The notes beneath the pieces were generated by a model. It saw only the letters and a list, made by a program, of their open reading frames with translations. It did not search any database and was not told where the DNA came from. Source: Acidobacteriota bacterium (GTDB taxonomy: Bacteria > Acidobacteriota > Blastocatellia > UBA7656). From it: 64,000 nt of DNA. Position 1 is the first letter of the stretch; the number at the start of each line of letters is the position of its first letter. The DNA is taken from contig JBBPIG010000018.1 in assembly GCA_038040445.1 (NCBI GenBank), forward strand, positions 62,001 through 126,000, given 5' to 3'. Made by a program: the position numbers and the translations under genes. Shown here one piece after another: positions 1-9,387 of the stretch.

Positions 1-3000
1 GACCAACGGCTGTGTGTAGGATTCGTTCGCACCCTCTGCAAGCAGCGGCGCCTCAAGAAACGGCACTGACTCTCCCAGCACCGATTCGTCGCCTGTGACC
101 TTCACATAGAAGCTTGTGACGAACGGAAGCCACAGGAGATCGTCGGAGCATCGCGTTCGCACGCCGCGCCCGGTCGGCGGGTGCCACCAGTGTTGCACGT
201 CGCCTTCTTTGAACTGGCGCGCGGCCGCTCGCAGTATTTGCTCGCGGGCTATCTGTGGCTTCGCGTAGACGAGCGCGCACACGTCCTGCAACTGGTCGCG
301 AAACCCGTAAGCGCCGCCCGATTGATAGAAGGCCGATCGCGCCCACACGCGGCACGAAAGGGTCTGGTAGAGCAGCCAGCGATTCAGCATTGTGTCCATT
401 GCCGGGTCCGGCGTTTTTACTTCTACCGTCTCCAACAACTCATCCCAATGGGCTATGACTTGCTCGATCGCTTGCTTCGCCACGGCAACCTGCTTGTACT
501 TAGCCGCCGTAGCGCGGGCTTCTTCAACGCTGTCGCCTTCGCCGATGATCATAACGACTTCGCGCTCTTCGTCCGGAAGCAACTCGACGACGGCTTGCAT
601 CGCCGCACAAGGATCAAGTCCCGCGCCGACTCGGCCGGAGAGCGTCACCCGGCCGAGAGCGGCAGGGCTCGCGGGCGAGCTGTTACGACCCAGAAACTCT
701 TTGCGGTCACAGGTGATGCTGCGGTCTTTCTCGCTCATATCCACGAATGCTACGCGATGCGCGAACTCGTTGTTGAAGGGATTGCGCGCGAAGATTGCGC
801 CGGTCACGTTATCCACTTCGGTGATGATGTAAGGGGCCATGCGGCTGCGCTCCACACCAAGCACCCATTCCGCATAGCTGGTGACCGAGATTCTCCTCTT
901 TCTTTCTGTTTCATTTCGCAAACGCAGCAACGAGATCTTCACCGGAGCATCCATCGGAACGAAGGCCAGAAGCTCCTGATTGATGCCGTGACTCGCGTGC
1001 TCGAAGAGGGAGTAACCCTGCCCGTGTTTGATCAGGTACCGTTCCGATTCCCGAATCGGCAGCGGCGTCGGCGACCACGTTTCGCCGGTTTCCTCGTCTC
1101 GCAAATATATCGCTTCGCCGGGCGGGTCACTCACCGGATCGTTGGACCAGGGTGTCAATCGATTCTCGCGGCTGTTCACAGACCACGTATAACCGGAGCC
1201 TGTTTCTGAAATTTGAAAACCGAAGTCCTTCGAATTCGATATCACATTCAACCAGGGGGCCGGCGTCCACTGGCCCTCGGCTAAGACGGTGACGTACTCA
1301 CGACCTCCCTGACTGAAACCGCCGAGACCGTTGAAGAAGGCGAGGTCAGGGTCTTGCAGAGTTTGCTCCGGATACTTCCGCGAAGCCGCGCGCGCGACGA
1401 ACCTGGCGGGCAGATCATCCTCGTCAGGCCGCTGCACGAGTTGCTCTTCGAGCGGGCCGCGATCCGCAACGATTACCACGCGCGCAACTGCGTGCAGCAA
1501 GATCCGGTCAGCTTCAGGGATCAAGTCCGAGCGGCGCAGGAATACACCGCCGGGCTTGTCTATCAACGCTTGCGATCCACTCATGCGCACAAGCCGCTGC
1601 ACTTCATCCTGCAAAGATTGAACGTAGCTGGCCGGATGATCATTCAACACCACCAGGTCAAAAACGAGACCCTTCAATCGCAGGTACTCGTGCCCGCGGA
1701 GGAGTTGGCGGACGATGCCCAGGTTGCTCTCTTCGCTGATCCGAACCAGAGCAATCGGCAAGTCGCCGCTTATACCATAAGCCCAGAGGGCCGATTGATC
1801 TCTGGTGTTGAGCTCAAGCACGTGCGAGCGCGGGCGCAGCGAGGGATCCGAATAAAGCAATCGACCTGCGAGCCTCTGAAATAGATGGGCCTCGTCGGCG
1901 TCCATCTGCAAGTGGCGCATCTCGACTTGAGCTTTCGTCCATGCCAATCCTGCCTCCCGCTCGAACGCGTAAGGGTTGTGATACTTGTCGGCAAGCCTTA
2001 ACGCTTCGTCACGCGAGTGCGCAATACCTGTGGCAAATGTTATGCAAGCGGTTTCGCCCGTACCAAGCCGAACGCGATGTCTGAGTGAAAAGATGGGGTC
2101 GAGGACCGCGCCGACTGTGTTTGAAAGCGGGCGGCCCTCCATCACCGCGACCGGGTCGGCAGTCGTGTGCCCGCGTCCGATGAAACGCGCGCGATCAGTT
2201 TCATATTGCACCGCGCCGACGGTCTCACCGTCCACTACGACCACGTGCAGGCCCCAGACCTCTTCCTCATTTGGCGATCGCCTTCGGCGGGTTGCGAGGA
2301 GCCCGCTTTCGCTCGCGATGAATTCAGTCTCGACGGAGAGATTGCTGAAAGCCGGATGCGCTGCGTCCGCGGCGCCAGGCGCGAGCACCACTTCCATGTA
2401 GCTGGTCAATTCGATGTCGCGCGAGCGATTGGTGTTATTGGTAACGCGAACCCGGCGCAGTTCGGTGTTGTCTTCCGGCGAGACTATGATCTCTGTGCGG
2501 GTGACGATTCCGGCATCGCTGCGCCGGAACTCCGCTTTGTCTTCGGCCAACGCAACTTCGTAGGATTGCGGCTTGCCAGGTATTGGCAGATACCCGGCGG
2601 ACCAGACGGCGCCGCTGCGGACATCACGCAGATAACAGAAGCTCCCCCAGTTATCGCGCGTGACGTCTTCCCGCCATCGGCTGATCGCGATCCCGCCGCA
2701 AGCCGAGTAACCGCAGCCTGCCGTTGTCACGACGACCGAATAGACTCCGTTCGAAAGTAGCTGAGTACGCGGGGTTGGCAGGTCCGCCGAAAGAAATCGC
2801 CGAGGATCGGGCGCGCTGAGGCCGCTACGAGTGCCGTCGGATCTCACTTCTTCCGCGCGCGGGCGCGCAAGCGCCACACCTCGCGGAATGCGCTCTTGCA
2901 ACAGCAACTCTGTTGCTTGCACGAGCGGCTCGGAATGAAACCGCTGTTGCATTGCTTTGTCGTTCAGCACATTGTCGAGCGCAACCAGGATCATTCCCTG

Positions 3001-6000
3001 ATGGTGAGTCATGAATGCTCTTATGAACGCGTTCTTCTGATCCGGTTGCAGGCGGTCCTTGGTGTAATCGATCGCTTCGTAAAAACCGTATCCGGTGAGA
3101 GCGCCCTCGCGAGCCAGCCGCCTCATGTTTTCCAGCGCAGCTCGCGGTTCAACCATCGCGGCAAGCACCGTTGAATAGGGCGAGATCACCAGGTCGTCAC
3201 TCAGCCCGCGCTTGAGTCCAAGACCCGGGATACCAAACGGACCGTACTGGTAATTGAGCTGCAGATCGCGAGCGTTGTACGCCGATTCTGAAACCCCCCA
3301 GGGGACGCCGCGCTCGCTGCCGTATTCTATCTGGCGCGCAACTACGGCTCGATCCGTTTGATCGAGCAGAGTGTCAGGGTAAGCCCGCATCACCAATCGC
3401 GGCATCAAGTACTCGAACATGGTAGCCGTCCAGGATACGAGCGCCCGGCTCCCGTCAACTTGAGTAAACGCGCGCCCGAGATGAAACCAGTGCTCTTGCG
3501 GGACGTCTCCCTTCGCAATCGCGATAAAGCTCCCCAGCCGCGCTTCCGAGGCAAGCAAGTCGTAGTACGAGTTATCGCGACTGCCGTCGGTTACGTTGTA
3601 TCCGATGACGAAGACTTTTCGGTCCTCATCAAACAGGAAGCGAAAGTCCATGGTATCGATCATTTCCTGGCTGCGCCGCGCCAGTTCGGCGTAGCGCGCG
3701 GTAAGCTCTGTCGCGGTTCGCGAGGATTGCTCGAGATGGCTCGTCAAAGCGCCCAATCCTCTGAGCGCCTTCGCGCGATTCGGGCTGGAACACTGCTCGA
3801 CTATCTTTTGGAGTTCCGCAAACCTCGCGCGAGCTTCGTCGCAGATGGCTGGCAGCTCATAGAGGGTTGGCACGCGATCCAGCGAGCCGGCGATTCTCTT
3901 CCACTCGGCTGCTACCTCTTCGGAGCAACTTACGATGGTTGGTTCGATGGGAGCAGTCAAACCCCACGTCCACGGCGTAAGGATCGCCAGGTCCCGGCGA
4001 TGCTCGCGCAGTTGATGCATCAGCGCGCGGGTCCAGGAGTTCAATTGTTCGAATTGTGCGCTCCCGTGCTCCTGCGCAAGGGCATTTGCAATGTCGTCAA
4101 TCTCACCCATCCGTTTCGAAAGAGTCTGAAACAGACCAAGCCACCCGGAAAGCGTATCGGGTGGCTCATCGTGCAAGCTCGATACGCACAAGTCGATCTC
4201 TTCGCGCAGTTGTTCGAGCGTGACGGCGCCGGTGCTTTGCCGGACGGCGCCGATCCTGGCCGCCTCGTCGCGCATCAGCGAGATCGTGTCACGCAGGCCT
4301 TCAATCGCCCGCACATCGAACACAGTCTGGTCCGCAACTTCAATGCAGCACTGTTTGAGCGCGAGCAGATGCCCAGCGAGATTCCCGCTATCCACCGTCG
4401 AAACGTACTGAGGGGTGAGCGGCGTAAGCGTCTTCGTGTCGTACCAGTTCAAGAAGTGCCCATGAAAGTGGTCGAGCTTCTTAAGGGTCGCGAGAGTGAG
4501 CTCGAGGCGCTCAACCATCTCGAGCGTGCCGATATAGCCGAAATCGCGAGCAGCCGCGGTCGATAACAACAGAAGCCCGATGTCAGTCGGTGAAGTGCGA
4601 TGCGCGACAGCCGGTCTGGGGTCTTCCTGATAATTGTCGGGTGGAAGCCAGTGATCCTCTTCCCCGACGAAGGCCTCAAAGAATTTCCACGTGCGTCGCG
4701 CAACCAGGCGCGCCATCGCCTTGTCATTCGCTTCGAGAGCTTCGTCTTTCTTCGGCAAGTCCTGACTCACCCAGTAAGCGATCAGGGGCGACGCCGCCCA
4801 AAGGATTAGAAATGGCGACGCGAGCAGGGCCGCGCCAGGCTTGGTGAGCGAAATAGCGACAGCGATCGCCACCGTGAGAACTTCAGCGGGCCACATGAAC
4901 TGCCAAAACGCCAGGAGATCATGCGCACTCCCTCTCTCTGCCTGGGCCGCGGTCACCCACTCGAGCAGTTTCTTTTTTGAAATGAGCTTGCGATAAAAGG
5001 TCACCGCAATCGCGTGAGTCTGCAAGTATGCCTGGTGGGCAATGAACGTCAACGAAAGCCCAAACTGCGCGGTGTTGGTTCGAAAATCACCCCAAACGCT
5101 CCAGAAATGACTCGTCCACGGAATGCCGCGCGGATGAAGCAGCAACGCGTTGGTCACGTGCGCGTAAACCGGAAACGCCAGAATGACCAGGATGGCGACC
5201 GTCCAAAACACCGCTGATCCGGGCAGAATCGTCCAGGCAGCCGCCAGCCATAACAGCACCGTCGGGGCGACCAGACTTCGCCGCATGTTATCGAGTATTT
5301 TCCAACGACTGATCAGCGGCAGCCGGTTGCGCACCGGACGATTGTGCGCGTCTCGCACCCACGGAAACAGCCACCGCGCGATTTGCCAGTCACCTCTGGT
5401 CCACCGGTGTTGCCGCTTCGCATAGGAGTCGTATTGCGACGGATAATCATCGAGAAGTTCGATATCAGTCACCAGGGCGGCGCGAGCGTACAGGCTCTCG
5501 AACAGATCGTGGCTCAAGAGCAAGTTCTCGGGCACGCGATCGGCAAGCGCGGCTTCGAAAGCGTCCACGTTGTAGAGGCCCTTGCCCGTGTAGCTGCCTT
5601 CTCCGAACAGGTCCTGGTACACGTCGGAGACTGCCGTCGTGTACGGATCCATTCCTGTGTGGCCCGACATTATGCGCGCGAAAAATGAATGCGATGCGCT
5701 GGTCAGCGTCATGCTAACGCGAGGTTGAAGAATGCCGTATCCTTCGGTCACCCGATTCACTCGCGGGTCGAGACGAGGTTGATTGAGCGGGTGAATCGCC
5801 GCGCCGATGAGCCGCCGTGCGCTGTCGCGCGGTAGCTGCGTGTCCGAATCGAGGGTAATGACGTACCTGACGCCTGAAAGAAAATCCGGGCCGGCTGTCG
5901 CTACGACGTAGCTCGTATCGCGAGCGCCGCGAAGCAGGCGATTGAATTCATGTAGCTTGCCGCGCTTTCGTTCCCACCCTATCCATTCTCGTTCTACCGG

Positions 6001-7719
6001 GTTCCACTGACGGCGGCGGTGGAACAAGTAGAACCGCTCCGCCGCGGATTCGCTGTAATGCGCATTCAACTCTGCAACACCCCGGGTCGCGGCTTCCAGC
6101 ACACCGTCATCATCGGCCATTTCCGCCTGGGGGGCATCGGCAAAATCCCCCAGAAGCGCAAAATAAATATTCTCATCTCGATTTGCCAGATAGTGCACTT
6201 CCATTCTTTCGAGAAGAGTACGCACAGTTTCTTCGTTCGAGAAAATGGTTGGGATCACGACGAATGTTCGGGCGGTTTCCGGTATACCCGAGGAGGCGTT
6301 CATCTTTGGAAGCGGCTTTGGCTTGAAGAGGACGGTTATGTCGAGGTTCAACGCGCTCAGCACCAGATCGCTAATCGGGACAAGCAACAGCAAAGCGATT
6401 ACAACCAACGCTGCTTGAGAAGCACCCGACACAGACGCATACAAGAGAAACGGCGCGAGAATACCTATCGTCACTACCGTGAACGTTCCCAGATATGAAC
6501 CTGTTGGATGTCTGAGCACACCCCGAACGATCCGCTCGCGCAATCGCATGCGATAGTGGACTTTCTGTTCTAACTGGGCGCGGCCCCGATCGATCAGATA
6601 GTAGCCAACGTGCTGTGTGCGATGATCGTCTGACGCTGAGTCCGGTGGCTGCCCGGCCAGCGCCAGTGCGTGACGGGCGATGTCCTGCTCGGACTCTTTT
6701 GTGCGCTTGGAGATGTTCTCAATAACATGGCGATAGCGATCACGCGTCACGAAGTCCATCAGAGAGTAGGCGCCGATTGGGTCTCCGGCCAGTATCGGAT
6801 CTATCTGGCTGACACTCTCGAAGAAATCCTTCCAGTCAAGCGTTGAAAGCAACCGCATGCTGGTGATGATGTTTCCTACGGTGACTTGAGTAGCGGCTTG
6901 CCTTTGATGCTCGAGATGAACAACCTGCTCGATGGCTGTAGACTCGCTCGCGAGTTTTTTTTCTATCCAGTCGAGCGCCGGCCACACTTCCGGGTCTTGA
7001 TCGCGAAGCCGCTGCGTAAGCTGAACGATGAACGCCCGATCATTGCGGCGGCCCTTTCCCATCGCCGTTTGAAGGGCCGAGATCAGCTCGTCGGGCTCCC
7101 GTCCGCCAATCTCCAGGAGCTTGTCCGCCAGTTTATCGGCCTCCTCTCGCGCATTGCGGGCTGAGACTATGCGGGTCCCAAGACGCCGCAAGTTCTCGAC
7201 CAGAGCGACTCGCAACGTGATTGCAATCGCCCACAGCTCACCGATCGAGAGAGGCGTTACCTGCTGATAGGAACGGATGAAGCGCCTGAGGGTGTCGGCG
7301 TCCAGACGACTGTCGGTGTGAGCGATCAAGGCCAGCGCGATCGCATAGACGCGCGGATAGCCGGCCAGTTCTCCGCTTTGAAGCTTGGGCAGCTCTTTGT
7401 AATAACCCTTGGGTAGGTCCCGGCGGATCTCGCGAAGTTGTTCTTCGACGATATGAAAATTGTCGACCAGCCATTCGGCAGCGGGCGAGACGATACTCTC
7501 ATTGCGAATGGCCTCGGCGAGCGCACGATAGACGGCGATCAGCTTGCGGCCGTTCTCTTCTAATCGGGGAAGAAGCCTCCGGCCGCGCCCTGGTTTGGAA
7601 GATACCTTGTGCGCGGCGGCCAACTCGGCCGCATATTGTTCAAGACGCTCGACGCTGAATAACTCTTCCCGAATCGGGTCTTCATCTGAATTACTGTCAG
7701 AACGACTTATTCGGTCCAA
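1..7719 (-). CDS. ndvB: Cyclic beta-1,2-glucan synthase, C-terminus outside window
   Basis: Giant membrane enzyme of the NdvB/ChvB type, which polymerises UDP-glucose into cyclic beta-1,2-glucan. About 2573 codons are open without a stop on the minus strand up to the left edge. The N-terminus carries the family signature DPIREELFSVERLEQ at about residues 18-32. The GT84 glycosyltransferase signature ITLDSDTQLPRD lies near residues 620-632 (5824-5859). The glycoamylase-like domain shows TSPTDIGLLLLS near residue 1040 and FHGHFLNWYDTKTLTPLTPQ shortly after. The last visible part is GH94 phosphorylase-like (VQHWWHPPTGRG near 150-200). Family members are about 2800-2900 residues, so roughly 250-300 residues are missing and the GH94 catalytic region cannot be checked. 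An in-frame stop at 7735-7737 leaves TTG at 7717-7719 as the likely start, behind an AGGGT-like ribosome site. Function is inferred from motifs. Confidence 0.93.
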   Translation of the reverse strand, partial: MDRISRSDSNSDEDPIREELFSVERLEQYAAELAAAHKVSSKPGRGRRLLPRLEENGRKLIAVYRALAEAIRNESIVSPAAEWLVDNFHIVEEQLREIRRDLPKGYYKELPKLQSGELAGYPRVYAIALALIAHTDSRLDADTLRRFIRSYQQVTPLSIGELWAIAITLRVALVENLRRLGTRIVSARNAREEADKLADKLLEIGGREPDELISALQTAMGKGRRNDRAFIVQLTQRLRDQDPEVWPALDWIEKKLASESTAIEQVVHLEHQRQAATQVTVGNIITSMRLLSTLDWKDFFESVSQIDPILAGDPIGAYSLMDFVTRDRYRHVIENISKRTKESEQDIARHALALAGQPPDSASDDHRTQHVGYYLIDRGRAQLEQKVHYRMRLRERIVRGVLRHPTGSYLGTFTVVTIGILAPFLLYASVSGASQAALVVIALLLLVPISDLVLSALNLDITVLFKPKPLPKMNASSGIPETARTFVVIPTIFSNEETVRTLLERMEVHYLANRDENIYFALLGDFADAPQAEMADDDGVLEAATRGVAELNAHYSESAAERFYLFHRRRQWNPVEREWIGWERKRGKLHEFNRLLRGARDTSYVVATAGPDFLSGVRYVITLDSDTQLPRDSARRLIGAAIHPLNQPRLDPRVNRVTEGYGILQPRVSMTLTSASHSFFARIMSGHTGMDPYTTAVSDVYQDLFGEGSYTGKGLYNVDAFEAALADRVPENLLLSHDLFESLYARAALVTDIELLDDYPSQYDSYAKRQHRWTRGDWQIARWLFPWVRDAHNRPVRNRLPLISRWKILDNMRRSLVAPTVLLWLAAAWTILPGSAVFWTVAILVILAFPVYAHVTNALLLHPRGIPWTSHFWSVWGDFRTNTAQFGLSLTFIAHQAYLQTHAIAVTFYRKLISKKKLLEWVTAAQAERGSAHDLLAFWQFMWPAEVLTVAIAVAISLTKPGAALLASPFLILWAASPLIAYWVSQDLPKKDEALEANDKAMARLVARRTWKFFEAFVGEEDHWLPPDNYQEDPRPAVAHRTSPTDIGLLLLSTAAARDFGYIGTLEMVERLELTLATLKKLDHFHGHFLNWYDTKTLTPLTPQYVSTVDSGNLAGHLLALKQCCIEVADQTVFDVRAIEGLRDTISLMRDEAARIGAVRQSTGAVTLEQLREEIDLCVSSLHDEPPDTLSGWLGLFQTLSKRMGEIDDIANALAQEHGSAQFEQLNSWTRALMHQLREHRRDLAILTPWTWGLTAPIEPTIVSCSEEVAAEWKRIAGSLDRVPTLYELPAICDEARARFAELQKIVEQCSSPNRAKALRGLGALTSHLEQSSRTATELTARYAELARRSQEMIDTMDFRFLFDEDRKVFVIGYNVTDGSRDNSYYDLLASEARLGSFIAIAKGDVPQEHWFHLGRAFTQVDGSRALVSWTATMFEYLMPRLVMRAYPDTLLDQTDRAVVARQIEYGSERGVPWGVSESAYNARDLQLNYQYGPFGIPGLGLKRGLSDDLVISPYSTVLAAMVEPRAALENMRRLAREGALTGYGFYEAIDYTKDRLQPDQKNAFIRAFMTHHQGMILVALDNVLNDKAMQQRFHSEPLVQATELLLQERIPRGVALARPRAEEVRSDGTRSGLSAPDPRRFLSADLPTPRTQLLSNGVYSVVVTTAGCGYSACGGIAISRWREDVTRDNWGSFCYLRDVRSGAVWSAGYLPIPGKPQSYEVALAEDKAEFRRSDAGIVTRTEIIVSPEDNTELRRVRVTNNTNRSRDIELTSYMEVVLAPGAADAAHPAFSNLSVETEFIASESGLLATRRRRSPNEEEVWGLHVVVVDGETVGAVQYETDRARFIGRGHTTADPVAVMEGRPLSNTVGAVLDPIFSLRHRVRLGTGETACITFATGIAHSRDEALRLADKYHNPYAFEREAGLAWTKAQVEMRHLQMDADEAHLFQRLAGRLLYSDPSLRPRSHVLELNTRDQSALWAYGISGDLPIALVRISEESNLGIVRQLLRGHEYLRLKGLVFDLVVLNDHPASYVQSLQDEVQRLVRMSGSQALIDKPGGVFLRRSDLIPEADRILLHAVARVVIVADRGPLEEQLVQRPDEDDLPARFVARAASRKYPEQTLQDPDLAFFNGLGGFSQGGREYVTVLAEGQWTPAPWLNVISNSKDFGFQISETGSGYTWSVNSRENRLTPWSNDPVSDPPGEAIYLRDEETGETWSPTPLPIRESERYLIKHGQGYSLFEHASHGINQELLAFVPMDAPVKISLLRLRNETERKRRISVTSYAEWVLGVERSRMAPYIITEVDNVTGAIFARNPFNNEFAHRVAFVDMSEKDRSITCDRKEFLGRNSSPASPAALGRVTLSGRVGAGLDPCAAMQAVVELLPDEEREVVMIIGEGDSVEEARATAAKYKQVAVAKQAIEQVIAHWDELLETVEVKTPDPAMDTMLNRWLLYQTLSCRVWARSAFYQSGGAYGFRDQLQDVCALVYAKPQIAREQILRAAARQFKEGDVQHWWHPPTGRGVRTRCSDDLLWLPFVTSFYVKVTGDESVLGESVPFLEAPLLAEGANESYTQPLV

Positions 7720-7832
7720 TGAACCCTCGAAGAATTACCGGAAGCTCTTCCTATGTAGATACGAGACGAACACTAAAGCGTGAGCTTCAGCATACCATGA
7801 TACGCGGTGTAACTTCAGGCCGGGAGTTGTTT

Positions 7833-8057
7833 GGTAGTGTCCTAATCTTGTGTTGATCTTTGCAGGTGCCCTGGCGCACGGCCGATGACGGGCGACGGAA
7901 TATTTGGACTGCGGCGGCCTTTGTGCGTTGCCGCCGCTTTTGGTTATCGCCCACGAAACGACAGAAAGCGGTGGCAACGCAAAGACGCCACCGCAGTCCA
8001 AATACGCGGTCGCCCCGATAGTGTCCTAGTCGACCAACACAAGATTAGGACACTACC
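7833..8057. mobile_element. MITE-like element, family A copy 1, carrying a nested repeat
   Basis: A 225-bp non-coding element. It is bounded by 23-bp perfect terminal inverted repeats (7833-7855 and 8035-8057) starting GGTAGTGTCCTAATC. It is flanked by the 8-bp direct repeat AGTTGTTT at 7825-7832 and 8058-8065, the classic mark of transposition. It contains no open frame of its own and must have moved with a transposase supplied in trans. The centre is enlarged compared with the 62-bp copy at 38184-38245 because a second palindromic repeat (family B) sits inside it. It occupies the divergent promoter region between the glucan synthase and the gene at 8221. Confidence 0.85.
7890..8015. repeat. 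Family B inverted hairpin pair (REPIN-like), copy 1
   Basis: Two inverted copies of a unit beginning TTTGGACTGCGG face each other across a spacer of about 30 bp. Each arm is itself a hairpin. The left stem is GCGGCGGC/GCCGCCGC (7911-7918 with 7930-7937). The right stem is GCGGTGGC/GCCACCGC (7968-7975 with 7987-7994), a compensatory C:G to T:A change that keeps pairing. Outer arms GGGCGAC and GTCGCCC close the structure. It interrupts the MITE around it; the short repeat GAT on both sides is compatible with insertion, but the exact junction is uncertain. Confidence 0.75.
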
Positions 8058-8220
8058 AGTTGTTTCGGGGTGCCCTCACCCGAGTTGAGCCGAGGCATTG
8101 CTCCATCCGGTCAAATGAGGTAAGTTTCCCGCATCACCGGATTGCGATTGCTCTGAGCAGAAGGTCGTCTTTCAATGCGCAATCTGAAATCCGCAACCTT
8201 AGATTGGAAGAGACCCGGCT

Positions 8221-9270
8221 ATGGCAGTCAGCTTCCAGCCGACTTCGAAACTCGCGGTTAACTTTGCCGACAATCTCTGCCGATGGGACGGCACAAGGGC
8301 GCCTCATTACGAGGTGTGGTTTCTGACACTCAATCATCGCGCCTCGCAACGGGGCTTCTGGTTTCGCTACGCATTGGAATGGCCGGCGGTTTCAGAGCGT
8401 GACTCTAAGCCAAACGGGTCCTTGTGGGCCGCCGGGTTCTGCCGAGCTTCCCCGGAACAGAATTTCGGAGTGAAACGTGAGTATCCGATCGACCAGTTCG
8501 CCTTCGAAGGCCGGGAAGAATTCAGGCTGACGCTTGGCGACGGTCTATTCTCTTCCTCTCGCGCGTCGGGCAGGGTGGACACTGGCGGCCATTGCGTTGA
8601 GTGGGACTTAAGCTATGAACCGTGCCAAACGACTTACCATCACGTGACTCGAACCCTGGTTCGACTCGCGAGGCCTTCATCTTTTGTGTGCTCGCCGAAT
8701 CTGGACGCGAGTTTCAGCGGCACAATTGTAATCGACGGCCGGCCTATCATTCTTGAAGACGAGCCGGGCTGCCAATCGCACCTGTGGGGCCGGAAGCACG
8801 TTGACGATTGGGTCTGGGTTCATTCGAACGCGTTTGAGAATCATCCTGGCACTGTGTTTGAAGGACTCGCCGCGAAGCCGCGCCGGGCAGGCCGCACGCT
8901 TCCCCCGGTTCAATCCCTGTACCTGCGCCACCGAGGGGAAGAGCACCGCTTCGTGCGGCTGCGACTAGCCGAGCAATGGCAGCGCAAGCTGGGAATGGGC
9001 TACTGGTCGTTCTCTGCGATGAACGCTCGCGTCTATATCGAAGGCGCAGCTCAATGCCGATTACGCGATATGCTCCAGGCCGAGTACTCGGACCCGGACG
9101 GCGAGCGGTTGTACTGCATCAATAGCGAGGTGGCGAATCTGAAGATCAGGTTGTTCCGGCGGGTTCATGGGCTTCGCTGGCGGCACGTCGAAACGATCAA
9201 GGCTTATGCGACGGCACACGTCGAGCACGCGTCGCGAATGATGGACGGCGGAGTCGCGGTCGCCTTTTAG
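8221..9270 (+). CDS. CrtC/AttH-like lipocalin-fold protein (tentative)
   Basis: 349-residue protein without a signal peptide or membrane segment. The sequence is rich in aromatic residues and has features I associate with the hydroxyneurosporene synthase (CrtC)/AttH/tocopherol-cyclase-like lipocalin fold. Examples are GFWFRYAL near residue 46, a GTIVIDGRP-type strand near residue 173, and the segment HVDDWVWVHSNAF near residue 197, where such proteins place substrate-pocket residues. The fold assignment comes from memory of the family pattern and the substrate cannot be stated. The gene stands alone, divergent from the glucan synthase, with MITE copy 1 upstream and MITE copy 2 just downstream. 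The ATG at 8221 has only a weak purine-rich leader. No carotenoid or tocopherol genes are nearby, so a role in those pathways is not supported. Confidence 0.5.
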   Translation: MAVSFQPTSKLAVNFADNLCRWDGTRAPHYEVWFLTLNHRASQRGFWFRYALEWPAVSERDSKPNGSLWAAGFCRASPEQNFGVKREYPIDQFAFEGREEFRLTLGDGLFSSSRASGRVDTGGHCVEWDLSYEPCQTTYHHVTRTLVRLARPSSFVCSPNLDASFSGTIVIDGRPIILEDEPGCQSHLWGRKHVDDWVWVHSNAFENHPGTVFEGLAAKPRRAGRTLPPVQSLYLRHRGEEHRFVRLRLAEQWQRKLGMGYWSFSAMNARVYIEGAAQCRLRDMLQAEYSDPDGERLYCINSEVANLKIRLFRRVHGLRWRHVETIKAYATAHVEHASRMMDGGVAVAF

Positions 9271-9318
9271 TGCTTCCAACGGACTGCATCTGTGCTCGTT
9301 GTTCTGACAAGAGCCGTG

Positions 9319-9347
9319 GGTAGTGTCCTAATTATTAGGACACTACC
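9319..9347. mobile_element. Minimal 29-bp MITE, family A copy 2
   Basis: A perfect palindrome: 14-bp arms GGTAGTGTCCTAAT and its reverse complement around a single T. It is flanked by the perfect 8-bp direct repeat GAGCCGTG at 9311-9318 and 9348-9355. The arms are the outer 14 bp of the terminal repeats of the copy at 7833. The element is therefore either an internally deleted copy that kept only its ends or a minimal transposable unit. It lies 41 bp before the start of the DUF433 gene, where a hairpin could influence that promoter or leader. Confidence 0.88.
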
Positions 9348-9387
9348 GAGCCGTGTGCTAGATTCACTCTAAAGCTAAGGAGCCAAT

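Noticed and set aside
1-7700. Many open frames of 60-400 codons on the plus strand opposite the glucan synthase
   Set aside because: They are shadows of a continuous minus-strand gene with clear family motifs along its whole length; their own sequences show no family features.
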